Under the pieces are notes generated by a model. The model worked only from the letters and a program-made list of their open reading frames with translations, was not told the origin of the DNA and searched no databases. Made by a program: the position numbers and the translations under genes. A DNA stretch of 64,000 bases from Alkalinema sp. FACHB-956. Lineage in GTDB: Bacteria; Cyanobacteriota; Cyanobacteriia; Leptolyngbyales; Leptolyngbyaceae. The number at the start of each line of letters is the position of its first letter. The stretch's first letter is position 1. Positions 33,763-43,261 of the stretch are shown piece by piece. Location: contig NZ_JACJRC010000014.1 of the NCBI RefSeq assembly GCF_014697025.1, positions 89,171 through 153,170 of the forward strand. The letters are read 5' to 3'.

Positions 33763-35880
33763 ATGACAGGATTTGCGGCATCCTCCACTGAACCACAGGA
33801 ACTGACAGAACAGGCGACTCAGCCACTGTCTCAATCGACCGTGTCTCAATCGACCGTGTCTCAACCGACCGTGTCTCAACCGAGTGCTCAAACTAGTTCC
33901 CCGTCCATGGCTCAACCTGTGGCTCTCTCCACTTCGCTAAAGTCCCACCCATCTGTGCCAGAACCGCAACTCCCAACAAATGCAGAGGCTTGGACGATCG
34001 AAGACAGTGAGGAACTCTATCGAATCCAGGGCTGGGGAGAGCCGTATTTTTCGATTAATGCCGCTGGCCATGTGGTGGTGTCGCCCAAGGGAATGCGGGG
34101 GGGATCGCTGGACTTATTTGACTTGGTTAATTCCTTACAGCAGCGGAATTTGGAATTGCCTTTACTCATTCGCTTTTCTGACATTTTGGAAGATCGAATT
34201 GAGCGACTCAACGGCTGCTTTGCTAAGGCGATCGCCCGGTATAGCTATCCCGGTGTGTACAAAGGTGTGTTTCCGGTGAAGTGCAACCAACAGCGCCACC
34301 TAGTGGAAACGTTGGTGAAGTATGGCAAGCCCTATCAATTTGGCCTGGAAGCGGGATCCAAGCCGGAACTCTTAATTGCCTTGGCTTCCTTGAATACGCC
34401 GGGAGCTTTGGTGATCTGTAACGGTTATAAGGATCGGGAATATATCGAAACCGCTATCTTGGCGCAAAAGCTGGGTAAAACGGCCATTATCGTGCTGGAA
34501 CAGTTGGAAGAAGTGGCCTGCGTAATTGAAGCTAGCCACAGGCTGGGGATCAAGCCGATCGTCGGCGTGCGGGCCAAACTGAGTGCGAAGGGGATTGGGC
34601 GTTGGGGCACCTCGGCGGGCGATCGGGCCAAATTTGGCTTAACGATCCCGGAAGTGTTAACCGCCGTGGAACAGTTGCGGGAAGCGGGGTTACTGGAATC
34701 GTTGCAACTGCTGCATTTCCACATTGGCTCCCAGATTTCAGCGATTAGTGTCCTGAAGGAAGCCTTTCGGGAAGCGGGGCAGATCTATGTGGAACTGGCG
34801 CGTTTGGGGGCACCAATGCGTTACATCGATGTGGGCGGTGGCCTCGGGGTGGATTACGACGGCTCCAAGACGAACTTCCACGCCTCCAAAAACTACAACA
34901 TGCAGAACTATGCCAATGACGTAGTGGCGGCCATGAAGGATGCCTGCACCCAAGCGAATATTCCAGTTCCAACGATCGTCAGTGAAAGTGGCCGTGCGAT
35001 CGCCTCCCATCAATCGGTACTGGTGTTTGATGTGCTGGGATCCAGTGATGCTCCGGGCATGGACGTTGTCGATCCGGTGCAAGAAAGTGAACATTTAATC
35101 GTTCGCAACTTGTTTGAAACCTACGAATCCATTTCCCTAGACAACTTGCAAGAAGCCTACAACGACGCCACCCAGTTCAAAGAAGAGGCGGTGAGTCTGT
35201 TTGGCTTTGGCTACCTCAGTTTGCCGGAACGGGCGCGGGCGGAACGGCTGTATTGGTCCTGCTGTCATAAGATTCAAACTCTGATGCACCAGTTGGAGTT
35301 TGTGCCGGAGGAGTTGGAAGACCTGGAAAAAATTATGGCTTCCATCTACTACATCAATCTGTCTGTGTTCCAATCGGCCCCGGATAGTTGGGCGATCGAT
35401 CAACTGTTTCCCATCATGCCGATCCACCGCTTGACGGAGGAACCGACTAAACGGGCAACGTTGGCGGATTTGACCTGTGATAGCGATGGCAAGATTGACC
35501 AATTTATTGATCTGCGGGATGTGAAGTCGGTGTTGGAACTTCACCAGTTGCAACCGGAGCAGCCCTATTACCTAGGCATGTTCCTGAACGGAGCCTACCA
35601 GGAAATCATGGGTAACCTGCACAACCTGTTTGGGGATACGAACGCGGTGCATATCCAACTCACCCCTAAGGGGTTCACGATCGAGCATGTGGTGAAGGGT
35701 GACACGATGAAGGAGGTGTTGGGCTATGTGCAGTACGACAGTGAGGATCTGATTGAAAGTATCCGCCAGCAAACGGAGGTGGCGATGGAAGATGGCAAGA
35801 TTTCCCTTCAGGAATCGCAAATGCTGTTGCAGCATTATGAGCGGTGTTTGAGTGGGTATACCTATTTGTCTTCGTTGTAG
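33763..35880 (+). CDS. speA: Biosynthetic arginine decarboxylase
   Basis: SpeA is the PLP-dependent decarboxylase that converts arginine to agmatine for polyamine synthesis. The 705-residue protein is longer than usual (about 630-660). Residues about 1-65 form a low-complexity Ser/Thr/Gln/Pro segment with four copies of SQSTV/SQPTV, and the enzyme begins near AWTIEDSEELY. The PLP lysine is in FPVKCNQQ (about 171-178), the glycine loop in DVGGGLGVDYDG and HIGSQISA near 325. An AAGGAA ribosome site before the ATG supports the long start. Terminated in a repeat-rich spacer. Confidence 0.93.
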   Translation: MTGFAASSTEPQELTEQATQPLSQSTVSQSTVSQPTVSQPSAQTSSPSMAQPVALSTSLKSHPSVPEPQLPTNAEAWTIEDSEELYRIQGWGEPYFSINAAGHVVVSPKGMRGGSLDLFDLVNSLQQRNLELPLLIRFSDILEDRIERLNGCFAKAIARYSYPGVYKGVFPVKCNQQRHLVETLVKYGKPYQFGLEAGSKPELLIALASLNTPGALVICNGYKDREYIETAILAQKLGKTAIIVLEQLEEVACVIEASHRLGIKPIVGVRAKLSAKGIGRWGTSAGDRAKFGLTIPEVLTAVEQLREAGLLESLQLLHFHIGSQISAISVLKEAFREAGQIYVELARLGAPMRYIDVGGGLGVDYDGSKTNFHASKNYNMQNYANDVVAAMKDACTQANIPVPTIVSESGRAIASHQSVLVFDVLGSSDAPGMDVVDPVQESEHLIVRNLFETYESISLDNLQEAYNDATQFKEEAVSLFGFGYLSLPERARAERLYWSCCHKIQTLMHQLEFVPEELEDLEKIMASIYYINLSVFQSAPDSWAIDQLFPIMPIHRLTEEPTKRATLADLTCDSDGKIDQFIDLRDVKSVLELHQLQPEQPYYLGMFLNGAYQEIMGNLHNLFGDTNAVHIQLTPKGFTIEHVVKGDTMKEVLGYVQYDSEDLIESIRQQTEVAMEDGKISLQESQMLLQHYERCLSGYTYLSSL

Positions 35881-36178
35881 TTGGGTTTTCCTGCACGGAG
35901 AGGGTGGTGTACCAATTGGGGTTCGGGGTGTGGCGCGATCGTCGGGGCTGCTTCGCAGCATGGATTTGTGATGTGGCGCGATCGTCGGGGCTGCTTCGCA
36001 GCGAAGATCGGGGAACTTCTCCCCTCAAGGCAGTTTGCTCTGGCAGAGCGTCAGAGAAACTACCTTGCCCCCTGACATGTCAGGGGACTCTACTCCCCCG
36101 ACACCCCCCGAAAGTGAATTCTCCATTTTACGGACAGGGGATCTGTGAGTGACAGGTTTGTTGATTGCACTCCCATCA
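35881..36178. repeat. Spacer with 31-bp direct repeat and small hairpins
   Basis: A 31-bp sequence beginning TGTGGCGCGATCGTCGGGGC occurs at 35929-35959 and 35972-36002 without mismatch. It ends in the mini-hairpin GCTGC-TTC-GCAGC. After it comes a CCCCTGACATGTCAGGGG palindrome (around 36069-36086). The block separates the convergent speA and coaBC genes. Confidence 0.75.
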
Positions 36179-37393
36179 TCAGACTTTGCCTGCTTGCAGG
36201 AAATCGAAAACTTTGTGGGCCATTTCTAATTTGCTGCACGGTTCGATCGCGACTTGGTGGCCCGATCGATCGCAGATGACGGCTTGATTTTGGTCTGTGC
36301 CAAAGCCGCTATTGGGTTGATCGATCGGGTTGGCGACGATCGCGTCGAGTCCTTTGCGGTGCAATTTTTCCAAGGCGGGGGTGACGTAATCTCCCGTCTG
36401 AGCCGCAAAGCCGATCAGGCGTTGCTGGGGTTGTTTCCGTTGGGCTAACCCGGCGGCAATGTCCGGTACTGCGATCGTGGGAATGGCCTTGGGTAACTCG
36501 GCCTTGGGGAGTTTGTAATCTCGGTACTCCGCAGGTTTCATATCAGCAACCGCTGCACAAAGAATAATCCAATCGGCCTGGGGCAGTTCCTGCTGCATGA
36601 CGGCTTCCATTTCTGCTGCGGAGGGCGTCACTAACACCTTGGCCGATTTCAGCAACACCAGATTGACCGTGCCGGAACCGTAGACAAAGGTGACCTGGGC
36701 ACCGCGATGGAGGGCGGCCAAGGCTAAGGCGGCTCCCATTTTTCCCGTGGAAGGATTTCCCAAGAACCTGACGGGATCGAGGAATTCCCGCGTCCCCCCT
36801 GCACTGATTAAAATTCGCTTACCCGATAAATCGCACCGACCTCGGGTATACAGCAAGGATTGGATCTGGGGTAACAGTTCCTCCGGTTCCGCCATGCGCC
36901 CCATGCCCACCCGATCGCAGGCCAGCAGTCCCGCCCCCGGATTGGCGGCATGGTAGCGGGGATCTTGGAAGAGTTGCTGCCAGTTGCGTTGGACTGCCCG
37001 TTGTTCCCACATATCCGTATTCATCGCCGGAGCCAGCAGCACAGGACAGGTCGAGGCCAAAACGGTATTGGTCAGTAAGTTATCCGCCAGTCCGTAGGTG
37101 AGCTTGCCCAAGGTATTGGCCGTCAGCGGCATCAGGACAAACAGATCGGCCCACTCGCCCAATTCGATATGTAAGGGGCGGCCCTGGTTGGGTTGCCAGA
37201 AGTCGCGATCGGTATAGGCGGGATGGCGGCTCAGGGTGGCAAAAGTGAGGGGCGTGACAAACTGCTGGGCTGCTTCGGTGAGGATGACGCGCACCTCTGC
37301 CCCAGCTTGGGCTAAATGAGAAACAACTTGGCAAGCTTTGTAGGCAGCAATCCCGCCACCAATACCAATGAGAATATGCTTTCCAGCCAGCAT
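36179..37393 (-). CDS. coaBC: Bifunctional phosphopantothenoylcysteine decarboxylase/phosphopantothenate synthase
   Basis: CoaBC (Dfp) makes 4'-phosphopantetheine for coenzyme A in two steps. The 404-residue length fits. The N-terminal flavoprotein has [15 protein letters not shown] (about 8-22) and [10 protein letters not shown], with the CoaC active-site region about 120-160. The C-terminal CoaB domain has [13 protein letters not shown] and an NPSTGKMG loop (about 215-226). The start is the ATG at 37393 with GGGAG 8 bp upstream; an in-frame TTG at 37408 is less likely. Its leader contains an intrinsic terminator hairpin. Confidence 0.95.
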   Translation of the reverse strand: MLAGKHILIGIGGGIAAYKACQVVSHLAQAGAEVRVILTEAAQQFVTPLTFATLSRHPAYTDRDFWQPNQGRPLHIELGEWADLFVLMPLTANTLGKLTYGLADNLLTNTVLASTCPVLLAPAMNTDMWEQRAVQRNWQQLFQDPRYHAANPGAGLLACDRVGMGRMAEPEELLPQIQSLLYTRGRCDLSGKRILISAGGTREFLDPVRFLGNPSTGKMGAALALAALHRGAQVTFVYGSGTVNLVLLKSAKVLVTPSAAEMEAVMQQELPQADWIILCAAVADMKPAEYRDYKLPKAELPKAIPTIAVPDIAAGLAQRKQPQQRLIGFAAQTGDYVTPALEKLHRKGLDAIVANPIDQPNSGFGTDQNQAVICDRSGHQVAIEPCSKLEMAHKVFDFLQAGKV

Positions 37394-37407
37394 GAGGTTT
37401 TCTCCCA

Positions 37408-37435
37408 AAACAAAAGGGTGTTACGCACACCCTTT
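37408..37435 (-). terminator. Terminator-like hairpin in the coaBC leader
   Basis: AAAGGGTGT (37413-37421) pairs with ACACCCTTT (37427-37435) around TACGC. On the minus strand it is followed by TTTTGTTTTG. It sits only about 20 nt before the coaBC start codon. It could end transcripts from the DUF2555 gene or attenuate coaBC. Confidence 0.6.
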
Positions 37436-37493
37436 CTGTAAACCTTTTAATCTTGATGGGTTATACCAAATTGATCGATCAATGCTATAGATT

Positions 37494-37599
37494 CGATCCC
37501 CCTAGCCCCCCTTATTAAGGGGGGAATTCAGCCAGTTTTTTTCAAAGTCCCCCTTAATTTTTCAAAGTCCCCCTTATTAAGGGGGATTTAGGGGGATCG
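37494..37599. mobile_element. MITE-like inverted-repeat element
   Basis: Terminal sequences CGATCCCCCTA-GCCCCCCTTATTAAGG and its inverted copy (37570-37599) flank about 45 bp. Inside, TTTTCAAAGTCCCCCTTAA is duplicated. This CCCCCTTATTAAGGGGG family is a common dispersed cyanobacterial repeat. No transposase inside. Confidence 0.65.
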
Positions 37600-37659
37600 T
37601 TCTGGCTTGCAATTACGAATTAATTGAATATTGGAAACCGATCGAACACCAGTCAATGA

Positions 37660-37872
37660 CTAGGACTCATCAAAGGCTTCCAGATCCAGCAAATACATAT
37701 AGGGTTCCACTAGCTCCGGTTTTTGGAAGGCGATCGCGCGCATGAGATGCCAATCATTCAGGCAATCAAACACACTTTCGTAATCATCCTGTTCCAGTCG
37801 CACTGCCAGTTCTGCTACATCTTCTTCTGTCAACTGGGTGACATCCATTGTTTCGAAATTGACCGTCGCCAT
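37660..37872 (-). CDS. DUF2555-family small protein
   Basis: A 70-residue acidic protein (ATG at 37872 supported by GGGAGGTG about 7 bp upstream). The core LTEEDVAELAVRLEQDDY and FDCLNDWHLMRAIAF followed by PELVEPYMYLLDLE match the DUF2555 family known from cyanobacteria. Function is unknown. A longer frame adds 20 residues upstream but without a ribosome site. Confidence 0.8.
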   Translation of the reverse strand: MATVNFETMDVTQLTEEDVAELAVRLEQDDYESVFDCLNDWHLMRAIAFQKPELVEPYMYLLDLEAFDES

Positions 37873-38045
37873 TGCCGTCACCTCCCTCGCAACCGATGCC
37901 TCTACGTTAACCAACCCAAGGGTTATCGGCATTACCCCTCTGAGTAAATTTTATGCGATGTTTTTGTATCCTGGTGAACTTTAACGGAAGGTTGATAAAT
38001 GGTTACTCAACGATCGTGTGGGAATTGGGAGATCGCTCCCCAGCC

Positions 38046-38684
38046 CTAACCCAGAATTTGCTGAATAAAGGTTTGCATCCGATCGAGGACTGGATTGGAC
38101 ACTTCGTGCCCCATCGTGGCAAATTCTTCGTACTGTAACTTGACCCCTGCTTCCAGTAGGCGATCGCGGGTTTCCTGGGCAGCGGCAAGGGGGACGACGT
38201 TGTCCATCTGACCGTGCACCATCAAGGTTTTAGGCGGATGGGTTAGCGTAGGAATGGGGCCGTGGCGATAGCCGCTGAGAACCATACACCCTGCGAGCGG
38301 CAACTCCAAACCAACTTCGATCGTCATGGCTCCCCCCTGGGAAAAGCCACCCAAAATCGTGCGTTCTAGGGGGACCCCGGTGGTGGTGGGTAAGGTTTGC
38401 AGCCAGTTCAATAGGCGCGATCGGCTGTTTTGCAGGTCGGCTAAATGCGCCCATTCTCCGGTGAAATTAAAGGTTTCAGGAAAGCCGTACCACATCTTGC
38501 CAACGGGATTGAAGGGATGGGGAAAGGGCGCATCGGGCAGCAGCAGTTGATAGTTGGGAATGTCCAGCAGGCTGGTAAAGTAGGCGGCATCTTCGGCGTT
38601 GGCTCCCCAACCGTGCAGCACCACGATCGTGCCTGTAGGGGATTGTCCCGACTTGGGTGGAATTGTAATGACTTTTAGGGTCAT
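38046..38684 (-). CDS. Alpha/beta hydrolase (carboxylesterase/phospholipase-like)
   Basis: A 212-residue serine hydrolase of the Abhydrolase_2 type. It has the oxyanion region VVLHGWGAN (about 20-28), the nucleophile elbow GFSQGGAM with its Ser (about 112-119), an Asp candidate in HGQMDNVVPL (about 162-171) and the catalytic His in TMGHEVS near the C-terminus. Family members cleave short ester or thioester bonds; the substrate is unknown. The ATG at 38684 is preferred over an upstream TTG. Confidence 0.85.
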   Translation of the reverse strand: MTLKVITIPPKSGQSPTGTIVVLHGWGANAEDAAYFTSLLDIPNYQLLLPDAPFPHPFNPVGKMWYGFPETFNFTGEWAHLADLQNSRSRLLNWLQTLPTTTGVPLERTILGGFSQGGAMTIEVGLELPLAGCMVLSGYRHGPIPTLTHPPKTLMVHGQMDNVVPLAAAQETRDRLLEAGVKLQYEEFATMGHEVSNPVLDRMQTFIQQILG

Positions 38685-38784
38685 AACCGGAGTCAAATAA
38701 TTAAGTCAAATAGGAATGGCGAGTCTGGCGGCAGGTGTTCTTGCAGAGAATGACCGGCCCCATTCATTCAATCACACTTTCGAA

Positions 38785-39495
38785 TTATCGAACGATCGCG
38801 GCAAACCGCTGCATGATCTCTAGGCCGATCGGCGTTTCCTGGATGCTGTGGTAAATCTCATCGGCGTTAAATCCTTCTGCTTGGAGTCCTTCTCGGGCGT
38901 ATTCTGTGTAGGCTTGGGTAATGTGACGATCGAATTCCGGATGAAATTGGGTGCCCCATACCACTTCCCCGTAGCGGAAGGCTTGATTCTCTGCCATGGC
39001 GCTGGAAGCTAACCATTCCACCTGCTCCGGCAGTTCCAAAACCGCTTGACGGTGACTCAGTTGTACCGCGATCGTGTCCGGTAAACCCCGGAATAAGGGA
39101 TCAGTCTGCGCGGCGGGTTGTAAGGTCACCGCGATCGTGCCCACTTCCCGACCCTTCGGATTAAAATCAACTTTCCCGCCCAGGGCATAGGCAAGCAATT
39201 GATGGCCGTAGCAAATCCCGATCGTGGGAATTTGCTTTTCGGCTACGATTTGTAGCCATTCTGCGGTGTATTCGCTCCAGTCGCGATGTTCTGTGACCAT
39301 TGCATGGGATCCAGTAATCGCAACGCCATTAATCTGATGGTATTCAGGCAATTCCTCCCCCTGACTCACATCGACGACGATGACTTCGTGGTTAGCCATT
39401 CCCATGGCATCAATAATCCATTGTTCAAAGTCTCCCCGCTGCTCCCGCAGATCGGCCATTGTGGTTCCTGTCTTAATCACCAACAGTTTGGACAT
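38785..39495 (-). CDS. Class I glutamine amidotransferase-like protein
   Basis: A 236-residue protein with the catalytic triad of class I glutaminases: C95 in GICYGHQL, H185 and E187 in QFHPEF. It stands alone, without an attached synthetase domain, and no obvious partner gene is adjacent. The family includes GMP-synthase-like glutaminases and gamma-glutamyl hydrolases. I use the ATG at 39495, before KLLVIKTGTTM. Confidence 0.85.
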   Translation of the reverse strand: MSKLLVIKTGTTMADLREQRGDFEQWIIDAMGMANHEVIVVDVSQGEELPEYHQINGVAITGSHAMVTEHRDWSEYTAEWLQIVAEKQIPTIGICYGHQLLAYALGGKVDFNPKGREVGTIAVTLQPAAQTDPLFRGLPDTIAVQLSHRQAVLELPEQVEWLASSAMAENQAFRYGEVVWGTQFHPEFDRHITQAYTEYAREGLQAEGFNADEIYHSIQETPIGLEIMQRFAAIVR

Positions 39496-39760
39496 TGCTC
39501 TTATCCGAATTGACTTCACATGCTATGGACTTCATACTCCATTAACTGCACACCCTCAGGCTGATCCATCAGGTTGCAAGGAATGGGCTGAGTCGGTTGG
39601 ATCGCCTGTTCGACCCTGTCCCCTCTGTCCAGTCAAGGCTGAAAAGCTGATAGGCCACTAGAGTAACGTATTTCTACGATCGGGTTTGGTAGGATGAAAT
39701 GCAGATTGACCAGAATCCCTATTTCCTCCTGTCTTAAAAAAATCCTGGGCGAAAAGTTTT

Positions 39761-40012
39761 ATGCTGAAATCCGTTTTTCTGTTGGCTTCCATGGCCTCTT
39801 GGCTCATTGTGGGGGCAGCCTTGATTTACCTCTCTCCCGTGATCGCCCACAACCTTACCCAGTCGGAACTGACAGCCACTTGGATGGGGACGCTGCAACG
39901 GGGGGGGTACTATCCCAACCTGGCGATCGGGGTCGGTGGACTGATGGCGGTTATTGGCACGGTGCTGTCGATCGTGGGGAATTTCAACCTCAAGCAAGAG
40001 CCGCAGGACTAG
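39761..40012 (+). CDS. Small membrane protein upstream of purH
   Basis: An 83-residue protein with two membrane segments (about 5-28 and 55-75). I do not recognise the family. It lies 98 bp upstream of purH on the same strand and may be co-transcribed. A longer frame begins at 39694 but uses the same stop region in another register, so I do not report it. Confidence 0.55.
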   Translation: MLKSVFLLASMASWLIVGAALIYLSPVIAHNLTQSELTATWMGTLQRGGYYPNLAIGVGGLMAVIGTVLSIVGNFNLKQEPQD

Positions 40013-40110
40013 AAGCCACTGATGAACGAATCAACCCATCAACCCTTCCCCCCGTTCCCCAAACCCTGTACCCTAGTTCCTTGTTGAACCTGCAATGAAA
40101 GGAACCCATC

Positions 40111-41664
40111 ATGGCACGTCTGGCCCTCTTGAGTGTCTCGGATAAAACCGGGCTGGTTGAGTTTGCGACCCAATTGGTGAACGAATTTGGTTTCGATATC
40201 ATCAGTAGTGGTGGCACTGCGAAAACCTTGAAGGAGGCTGGACTGCCGGTTACGAAAGTGTCTGATTACACAGGGTCGCCGGAAATTTTGGGGGGGCGGG
40301 TGAAAACTCTCCATCCTAAAATTCACGGCGGCATCCTGGCTCGACGGGATTTGTCCGATCATGTTGCGGATTTGGAGGCTAATGGCATTCGCCCGATCGA
40401 CCTTGTGGTGGTTAACCTCTATCCCTTTGAACAAACGATCGCGAAACCCGGCGTCACGCTGGAAGATGCGATCGAACAGATTGACATCGGTGGCCCTGCA
40501 ATGGTGCGGGCATCGGCGAAAAACCACGCCCACCTGACGATTTTGACCAATCCGGCCCAGTACGCTACCTATTTAGAAGAATTCCGCAGCAGCCAGGGCA
40601 ACGTCTCCCTGCAATTCCGCCAAAAATCAGCCCTCGCAGCCTTCCAACACACCGCTGCCTACGATCGCGCCATTTCCACCTACCTAGAGCAGCAAATTAC
40701 CGAAGCGAGCGAATCGCCGTTGCCACAAACCTTCGCGATCGCAGGGCAGCAACTCCAAGCCCTCCGCTACGGCGAAAATCCCCACCAACCCGCCGCCTGG
40801 TATCAAACCGGAGCAACCGCAACGGGCTGGGCAGCGGCTACTAAGTTACAAGGGAAGGAACTGAGTTACAACAATTTAGTTGATCTAGAAGCGGCTCGTC
40901 GGATCATTACTGAATTCGTGGATGCCGATCCTGCGGCAACGATTATTAAACACACGAACCCCTGTGGTTCAGCCATGGGCTCTACGATTCTCGAAGCCTA
41001 CACCAAAGCCTTTAATGCGGATTCCACCTCTGCTTTTGGTGGTATTGTTGCGCTGAATCGTTCGATCGATGCTGCTACGGCTAACGAATTGACGAAAACC
41101 TTTCTCGAATGCGTTGTTGCTCCGGGTTGTGATGCCGATGCCCAGGAGATTCTAGCGAAAAAGGGAAATGTGCGCGTTCTTGTCCTACCCGATCTGCGGG
41201 GTGGTTCGGACTATCTGGTGAAAGATATTGCGGGTGGTTTCCTAGTCCAAGCGGCTGACACGATCGTGGCCAATCCCGCTGACTGGAAAATCGTGACGGA
41301 CAAACAACCCACGGAAGCGGAACTGCAAGAGTTGCTCTTTGCCTGGAAGATTTGTAAGCATGTTAAGTCCAATGCGATCGTCGTTGCCAAGGATCGCACC
41401 ACGATCGGAGTGGGCGCGGGGCAAATGAATCGCGTCGGCTCCGCAAAAATTGCCCTAGAACAGGCGGCTAATAAAGTCCAGGGTGCTGTGTTGGCGAGTG
41501 ATGGATTCTTCCCCTTTGATGATTCCGTGCGCACGGCGGCAGCGGCAGGCATTACGGCGATCGTGCAGCCGGGGGGCAGTATGCGCGATCAGGATTCGAT
41601 CAATGCTGCTAATGAGTTAGGGATTGTTATGGTGCTCACGGGAATTCGCCACTTCATGCACTAG
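40111..41664 (+). CDS. purH: Bifunctional AICAR transformylase/IMP cyclohydrolase
   Basis: PurH performs the last two steps of IMP synthesis. The 517 residues contain the N-terminal IMP cyclohydrolase domain (LLSVSDKTGLVEFA at 5-18, DFISSGGTAKTL about 29-40, LGGRVKTLHPKIHGGILAR about 60-78). The C-terminal AICAR transformylase domain has KHTNPCG (about 275-281) and SDGFFPFDDSV. An AAAGGAA ribosome site lies 7 bp before the ATG. The terminator is at 41787. Confidence 0.97.
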   Translation: MARLALLSVSDKTGLVEFATQLVNEFGFDIISSGGTAKTLKEAGLPVTKVSDYTGSPEILGGRVKTLHPKIHGGILARRDLSDHVADLEANGIRPIDLVVVNLYPFEQTIAKPGVTLEDAIEQIDIGGPAMVRASAKNHAHLTILTNPAQYATYLEEFRSSQGNVSLQFRQKSALAAFQHTAAYDRAISTYLEQQITEASESPLPQTFAIAGQQLQALRYGENPHQPAAWYQTGATATGWAAATKLQGKELSYNNLVDLEAARRIITEFVDADPAATIIKHTNPCGSAMGSTILEAYTKAFNADSTSAFGGIVALNRSIDAATANELTKTFLECVVAPGCDADAQEILAKKGNVRVLVLPDLRGGSDYLVKDIAGGFLVQAADTIVANPADWKIVTDKQPTEAELQELLFAWKICKHVKSNAIVVAKDRTTIGVGAGQMNRVGSAKIALEQAANKVQGAVLASDGFFPFDDSVRTAAAAGITAIVQPGGSMRDQDSINAANELGIVMVLTGIRHFMH

Positions 41665-41786
41665 TCTTGATGCACTCATGCACTACTCTTGATGCACTGG
41701 AGGTTACTACGCTATTGCTTAGCACATCGCTAAAAGCATCAATCTCCTAGTCCTGTAGGCAATCCAATCAACAACTCCATCAGCAA

Positions 41787-41830
41787 TTGAGCCACTCCGC
41801 AGATTTTGTCAGCAGAGTGGCTCAATTTTT
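41787..41830 (+). terminator. Intrinsic terminator of purH
   Basis: TTGAGCCACTC (41787-41797) pairs with GAGTGGCTCAA (41815-41825) around a 17-nt loop, followed by TTTTTT. It ends purH and may also serve the convergent hpnH. Confidence 0.85.
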
Positions 41831-41857
41831 TATCTAATTTTTGCGAACTGCCAATAT

Positions 41858-42877
41858 CTATGCACCAAAAAGTGCCCCGATCGATTTGCCCATATTAGAG
41901 GGCTGCATCGCATCCAAAGCGGCAGTCGGTTCAAAACCGCAATGTACCATGCAATCTTGGCATTTGGGATTGTTGCTCTTGTTCCCGTACTGATCCCAGT
42001 CCGTTGTCTCGATCAATTCCTTAAAGGTTTTGACATGACCTTCATTCAGCAGATAACAGGGTTTCTGCCAGCCCAAAACGCTGTAGCTCGGGCTACCCCA
42101 AGGCGTACAAGCGTAGTCCTTTTCCCCAGTTAGGAAATCCAAAAAGAGCGGACTCAGATTGAAGCTCCACTTCGGCTTTTTGCCCGTTTTGTACGGCGCA
42201 AGGATTTCCCGGAAAAGCGCCTTGGTTTGTTCCCGTTTGAGGAAGTGTTCCTGATCCGGTGCCCACTCGTAGCTATAGCCCGGTGAAATCATCATGCCAT
42301 CGATGTTCAGGTCGCTCAGGAAGTCAAAAAAGGCGTGCATTTCCGGGGGATTAGTCCCTTCAAACACCGTGGTGTTCGTGGTGACGCGGAAGCCTTTGCG
42401 CTTGGCCGCTTTGATGGCAGCAACGGCAGTGTCAAAGACGCCCTTGCGATCGACGCATTTATCGTGGAGATCCCGCAGGCCATCCAGGTGCACGCTGAAG
42501 GTCAGATAGGGAGACGGGGTAAATTTATCCAGGCTTTTTTCCAACAAAATGCCGTTGGTGCAGAGATAGACAAACTTCTTGCGGGCCACCAGACCCCGGA
42601 CAATTTCATCGATTTGGGGATGGAGCAACGGTTCACCACCGGGAATGGAAACCACCGGGGCACCACATTCGTCAACTGCGGCAAAACATTCCTCTGGAGA
42701 AAGATTTTGCTTCAAAATATGAGCAGGATGTTGGATTTTCCCGCATCCAGAGCAGGCAAGATTGCACCGAAAAAGCGGCTCCAGCATCAGCACGAGTGGA
42801 AACCGCTTCCGTCCTGAGAGTCGTTGTTTTACGAGATACGACCCGACCGCGATCGCTTGTTGCAGTTGAATAGCCAT
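41858..42877 (-). CDS. hpnH: Adenosyl-hopene transferase HpnH (radical SAM)
   Basis: HpnH adds an adenosyl group to diploptene as the first step of extended hopanoid side chains. The 339-residue length fits. The radical-SAM cluster motif is CNLACSGC (about 38-45). The C-terminal part carries CMVHCGFEP and NNPKCQDC cysteines. It is alone here; other hopanoid genes are not in the window. Confidence 0.92.
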   Translation of the reverse strand: MAIQLQQAIAVGSYLVKQRLSGRKRFPLVLMLEPLFRCNLACSGCGKIQHPAHILKQNLSPEECFAAVDECGAPVVSIPGGEPLLHPQIDEIVRGLVARKKFVYLCTNGILLEKSLDKFTPSPYLTFSVHLDGLRDLHDKCVDRKGVFDTAVAAIKAAKRKGFRVTTNTTVFEGTNPPEMHAFFDFLSDLNIDGMMISPGYSYEWAPDQEHFLKREQTKALFREILAPYKTGKKPKWSFNLSPLFLDFLTGEKDYACTPWGSPSYSVLGWQKPCYLLNEGHVKTFKELIETTDWDQYGNKSNNPKCQDCMVHCGFEPTAALDAMQPSNMGKSIGALFGA

Positions 42878-43261
42878 AGGGATTTTGTCTGGTTCTCCTC
42901 ACGGGTTGACCTCTAGTACCTAGCGCGTCGATTTCCCTAGTCATGCAACGCCAAAACGCTGCAATCCTTTAAGAGGAACTCATACAACGAAGGGCGGAGA
43001 TCATTTCGATAAGATCCAGTCTACGCGATTTCCTCAGGGATCCAGGCAGGGATTTTGGATTCTTGAAAAATTGGCTGAATGTTTGGGTTCGTGCATCAGA
43101 ATTCCTTTATTTTCGCCATAGATGCCTACAAATTATCGAAAATCGTTGATCAGGCCGATTCAAGCGGTTGGATCGCCGTTAAAAATTACTGCAAAATCTA
43201 CTGCAAATGTGAGACAATCTTTAGCGGCAGAAGGGGAGGATCAGCTTCTACTCCATGAAAC
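42878..43261. other. Spacer upstream of the DNA methyltransferase
   Basis: 384 bp between divergent genes, with repeats of the word GCTGCAAT and an AAATTACTGCAAAATCTACTGCAAAT near-duplication (43180-43207). A 68-codon open frame at 43122-43328 has no recognisable content. Promoters for both flanking genes must lie here. Confidence 0.4.
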
